In this document: positions 62,422 through 64,000 of the stretch, one piece after another
Layout of the letters: every line of letters starts with the position of its first letter
Numbering within the stretch: the first letter of the stretch is position 1
DNA from: Sphingobacterium gobiense
GTDB lineage: Bacteria; Bacteroidota; Bacteroidia; Sphingobacteriales; Sphingobacteriaceae
Assembly (NCBI RefSeq): GCF_002980575.1
Contig: NZ_PVBS01000001.1
Location: forward strand, 124,001 to 188,000
DNA: 64,000 nucleotides
Direction of reading: 5' to 3'
The notes under the pieces: model-generated
What the model saw: the letters and a program-made list of their open reading frames with translations, nothing else
Database searches by the model: none
Told to the model about the DNA's origin: nothing
Made by a program: the position numbers and the translations under genes

Positions 62422-64000
62422 ATCCCCATTTCCTCTAAAATGAATTGCGCATTGTCGATTTTGTCGGCTATCCATAATACATAACGGATATCCACACCGA
62501 TGGAGCGGCTATAATCTTCGCTCCAGGCAAAATCGTTTATGGTTGCATCGTAAGCACGGTCAAAATTAACACCGATGAGTTCACCATGTGCATTCATAAT
62601 CGGCGAACCAGAATTTCCACCGGTTGTATCCATATTGTAGAGGATATTGACCGGAACATCGTTAAGATCTTTCTTTACATATGCGCCGAAGTTTTTTTCC
62701 AACCATGCCGCTTTAATACTTTCTGGATATTCATATTCTGATAATCCCGAATTTCCTTTTTCTATAAGCCCTTTTATCGTTGTAAACGGACTCATATACG
62801 TGGCATCGGCAGGACTGTAACCTTTGATGTTTCCGAAAGTGAGGCGTAGCGTGGAATTCGCATCTGGAATAAAGTTTTTTGCTTGATATTGCTCCTTTAC
62901 GGCCACGTAATCTCCCATAAGGCGATTTAAAACACCCTCACGACGTTTTTGCTCTGTATTGAATACCTCGCGCTCAGTATCCAGTTCTTTTAGGATCGTC
63001 AATAGATCATCGTTATAGTTCTTTAACGACTGGATATCTTTTAATATCGTGTTGTAGAGTGTTTCCTTGCTGTTAAGTTTGGACTTGTCTAAAGCCGCTA
63101 CTATATAATCTCCCGCTTCCTCTTTATTGGTGAAGTTTTTCTTGACGAAGTAATCAAGTTGGTTGGATCCATCTAATTGATAGGCGTCCTCAAACATACG
63201 GCGTCCAATATTTTTGTCGACCGTAAGATGATAGCTACCATAGATGTTATCTATATATTCCCGCAATTGATTAATGTTAAGCGCGAATACCTCTTCTTGT
63301 GTGTTGAGTCCATTTTGCTTGAGTATAGCTTTTTTAAAATCGTTTATTGTATAAGCTACCCGAAGCAGAGATATACTGTTATAAATGTTATTGAACCAAA
63401 GCTCTTTTGGAGCAACCTTAAAAACAGCTTGGTAATGCTTATCAATGTCGGCCATCAGTGTGCCGTATTTAGCTTGGAGATCGGGTTTGCTTGCAATGAA
63501 TTTTGTTAGTGCTTCATCTTCTTCTCGTTTGTCGCCAACCAAATTCAAATTCTGAAGCCCTTTCAATTTACCGCGATAGTTTTTCATGACGTTCGCGTTT
63601 CGCTTGATACGTGTTGCCAGCGCCAATGCTGTTTTTGGATCTTCTTTCCCTACTGCAACCATTTGTTGATTTTGAAAATCATAAAGTTCCGATGTATATG
63701 GCAGTAAATATTTTTGTTGGTATTCAATATATTGAGCCGGGCGGTGCCTAAATGTACGACCGGGATAACCTAAGATAAAAACGAAATCATTTTCGTTGAC
63801 ACCTTTTGGATTCACTTTAAGGTGTTTTTTTGGTTGGTAGGGTACGTTCTCCTTTGCGTATTTCGCCGACGATCCGTCTGGTGCTACGTAAGCACGTAAA
63901 AAAGAAAAGTCTCCCGTATGTCGCGGCCAAACCCAATTGTCTGTTTCACCTCCGAATTCACCGATATCTTGCCGAGGGACATAAACTAGACGTACATCTT
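62418..64000 (-). CDS. S46 peptidase (dipeptidyl-peptidase 7/11), C-terminal part
   Basis: This frame is open to the right edge. It contains GEFGGETDNWVWPRHTGDFS (near 63950), the catalytic Asp region of S46 dipeptidyl peptidases, and GNSGSP (62601-62618), the catalytic Ser loop. The N-terminal signal peptide and catalytic His lie outside. S46 peptidases act in the periplasm, removing dipeptides from oligopeptides, and are common in Bacteroidota that live on proteins. The DPP7 or DPP11 choice needs the missing residues. Confidence 0.92.
   Translation of the reverse strand, partial: DVRLVYVPRQDIGEFGGETDNWVWPRHTGDFSFLRAYVAPDGSSAKYAKENVPYQPKKHLKVNPKGVNENDFVFILGYPGRTFRHRPAQYIEYQQKYLLPYTSELYDFQNQQMVAVGKEDPKTALALATRIKRNANVMKNYRGKLKGLQNLNLVGDKREEDEALTKFIASKPDLQAKYGTLMADIDKHYQAVFKVAPKELWFNNIYNSISLLRVAYTINDFKKAILKQNGLNTQEEVFALNINQLREYIDNIYGSYHLTVDKNIGRRMFEDAYQLDGSNQLDYFVKKNFTNKEEAGDYIVAALDKSKLNSKETLYNTILKDIQSLKNYNDDLLTILKELDTEREVFNTEQKRREGVLNRLMGDYVAVKEQYQAKNFIPDANSTLRLTFGNIKGYSPADATYMSPFTTIKGLIEKGNSGLSEYEYPESIKAAWLEKNFGAYVKKDLNDVPVNILYNMDTTGGNSGSPIMNAHGELIGVNFDRAYDATINDFAWSEDYSRSIGVDIRYVLWIADKIDNAQFILEEMGI

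Overview
The window looks like a chromosomal segment of a Bacteroidota bacterium, most likely family Sphingobacteriaceae (Sphingobacterium, Pedobacter or Olivibacter type). The reasons are the moderate-to-low GC content, the many TAnnTTTG -7 promoter boxes (often with a TTG/TTTG -33 box about 19 bases upstream), the lack of Shine-Dalgarno sequences, and family-restricted genes (DUF5606, DUF4168, the FeoB-associated Cys-rich protein, DUF4139/MuiA, a NEW3-domain ABC cluster). Genus and species cannot be fixed from the sequence alone. No phage, plasmid, CRISPR array or intact insertion sequence was seen.

Layout. 1-5.1 kb: end of a GH31 alpha-glucosidase, then the glycogen genes glgB-glgA-glgC. 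5.3-10.4 kb: a ClC-type channel, a front-end fatty acid desaturase, and a cold-shock group (DEAD-box helicase plus CspA-like protein, facing a second cold-shock-domain protein). 10.5-11.2 kb: tRNA-Ser(TGA) trailed by several partial copies of its own 3' end, each followed by a hairpin. 11.3-20 kb: GH25 lysozyme, CorC/HlyC protein, NahK-like kinase with a CBM9-like protein, D-cysteine desulfhydrase-like enzyme, RluD-type pseudouridine synthase, class IV aminotransferase, amino-acid permease. 20-26 kb: ferrous iron uptake (feoA, feoB, a 57-aa Cys-rich partner, a MuiA-like protein), a decayed glycosyltransferase, a ZIP metal transporter and a PAP2 phosphatase. 26-35.5 kb: glmM, the rpsF-rpsR-rplI operon behind a JmjC-like oxygenase gene, a lipocalin-like protein, two exported TPR proteins and gyrA.

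35.7-40.7 kb holds amino-acid synthesis genes (serC-serA, lysC, lysA) and tRNA-Lys(TTT). 41-46 kb holds an ABC-2 exporter with a NEW3-domain protein, fabG and a DUF4168 protein. 46-51.5 kb has mqo, a TPP riboswitch controlling pnuT and an acyl-CoA-dehydrogenase-fold flavoprotein, then a ThDP-dependent pyruvate dehydrogenase (quinone) and a broken ECF sigma factor gene. 51.7-58.2 kb is housekeeping: an SPL-like radical SAM protein, cyclophilin, radC, deoxynucleoside kinase, trpS, mazG and small conserved proteins. 58.2-64 kb has a Crp-like regulator, a 22-bp palindrome, a TolC/HlyD/ABC-2 efflux operon and the C-terminal part of an S46 peptidase running off the right edge.

The points most worth following are the flavoprotein inside the TPP-riboswitch operon, the serial tRNA-Ser 3'-end copies with covarying palindromes, the tRNA-Lys terminator that perfectly complements the tRNA acceptor strand, the apparently leaderless tRNA-Ser, and two pseudogenes easily missed by ORF calling. 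Several gene starts were moved inward from the longest ORF.
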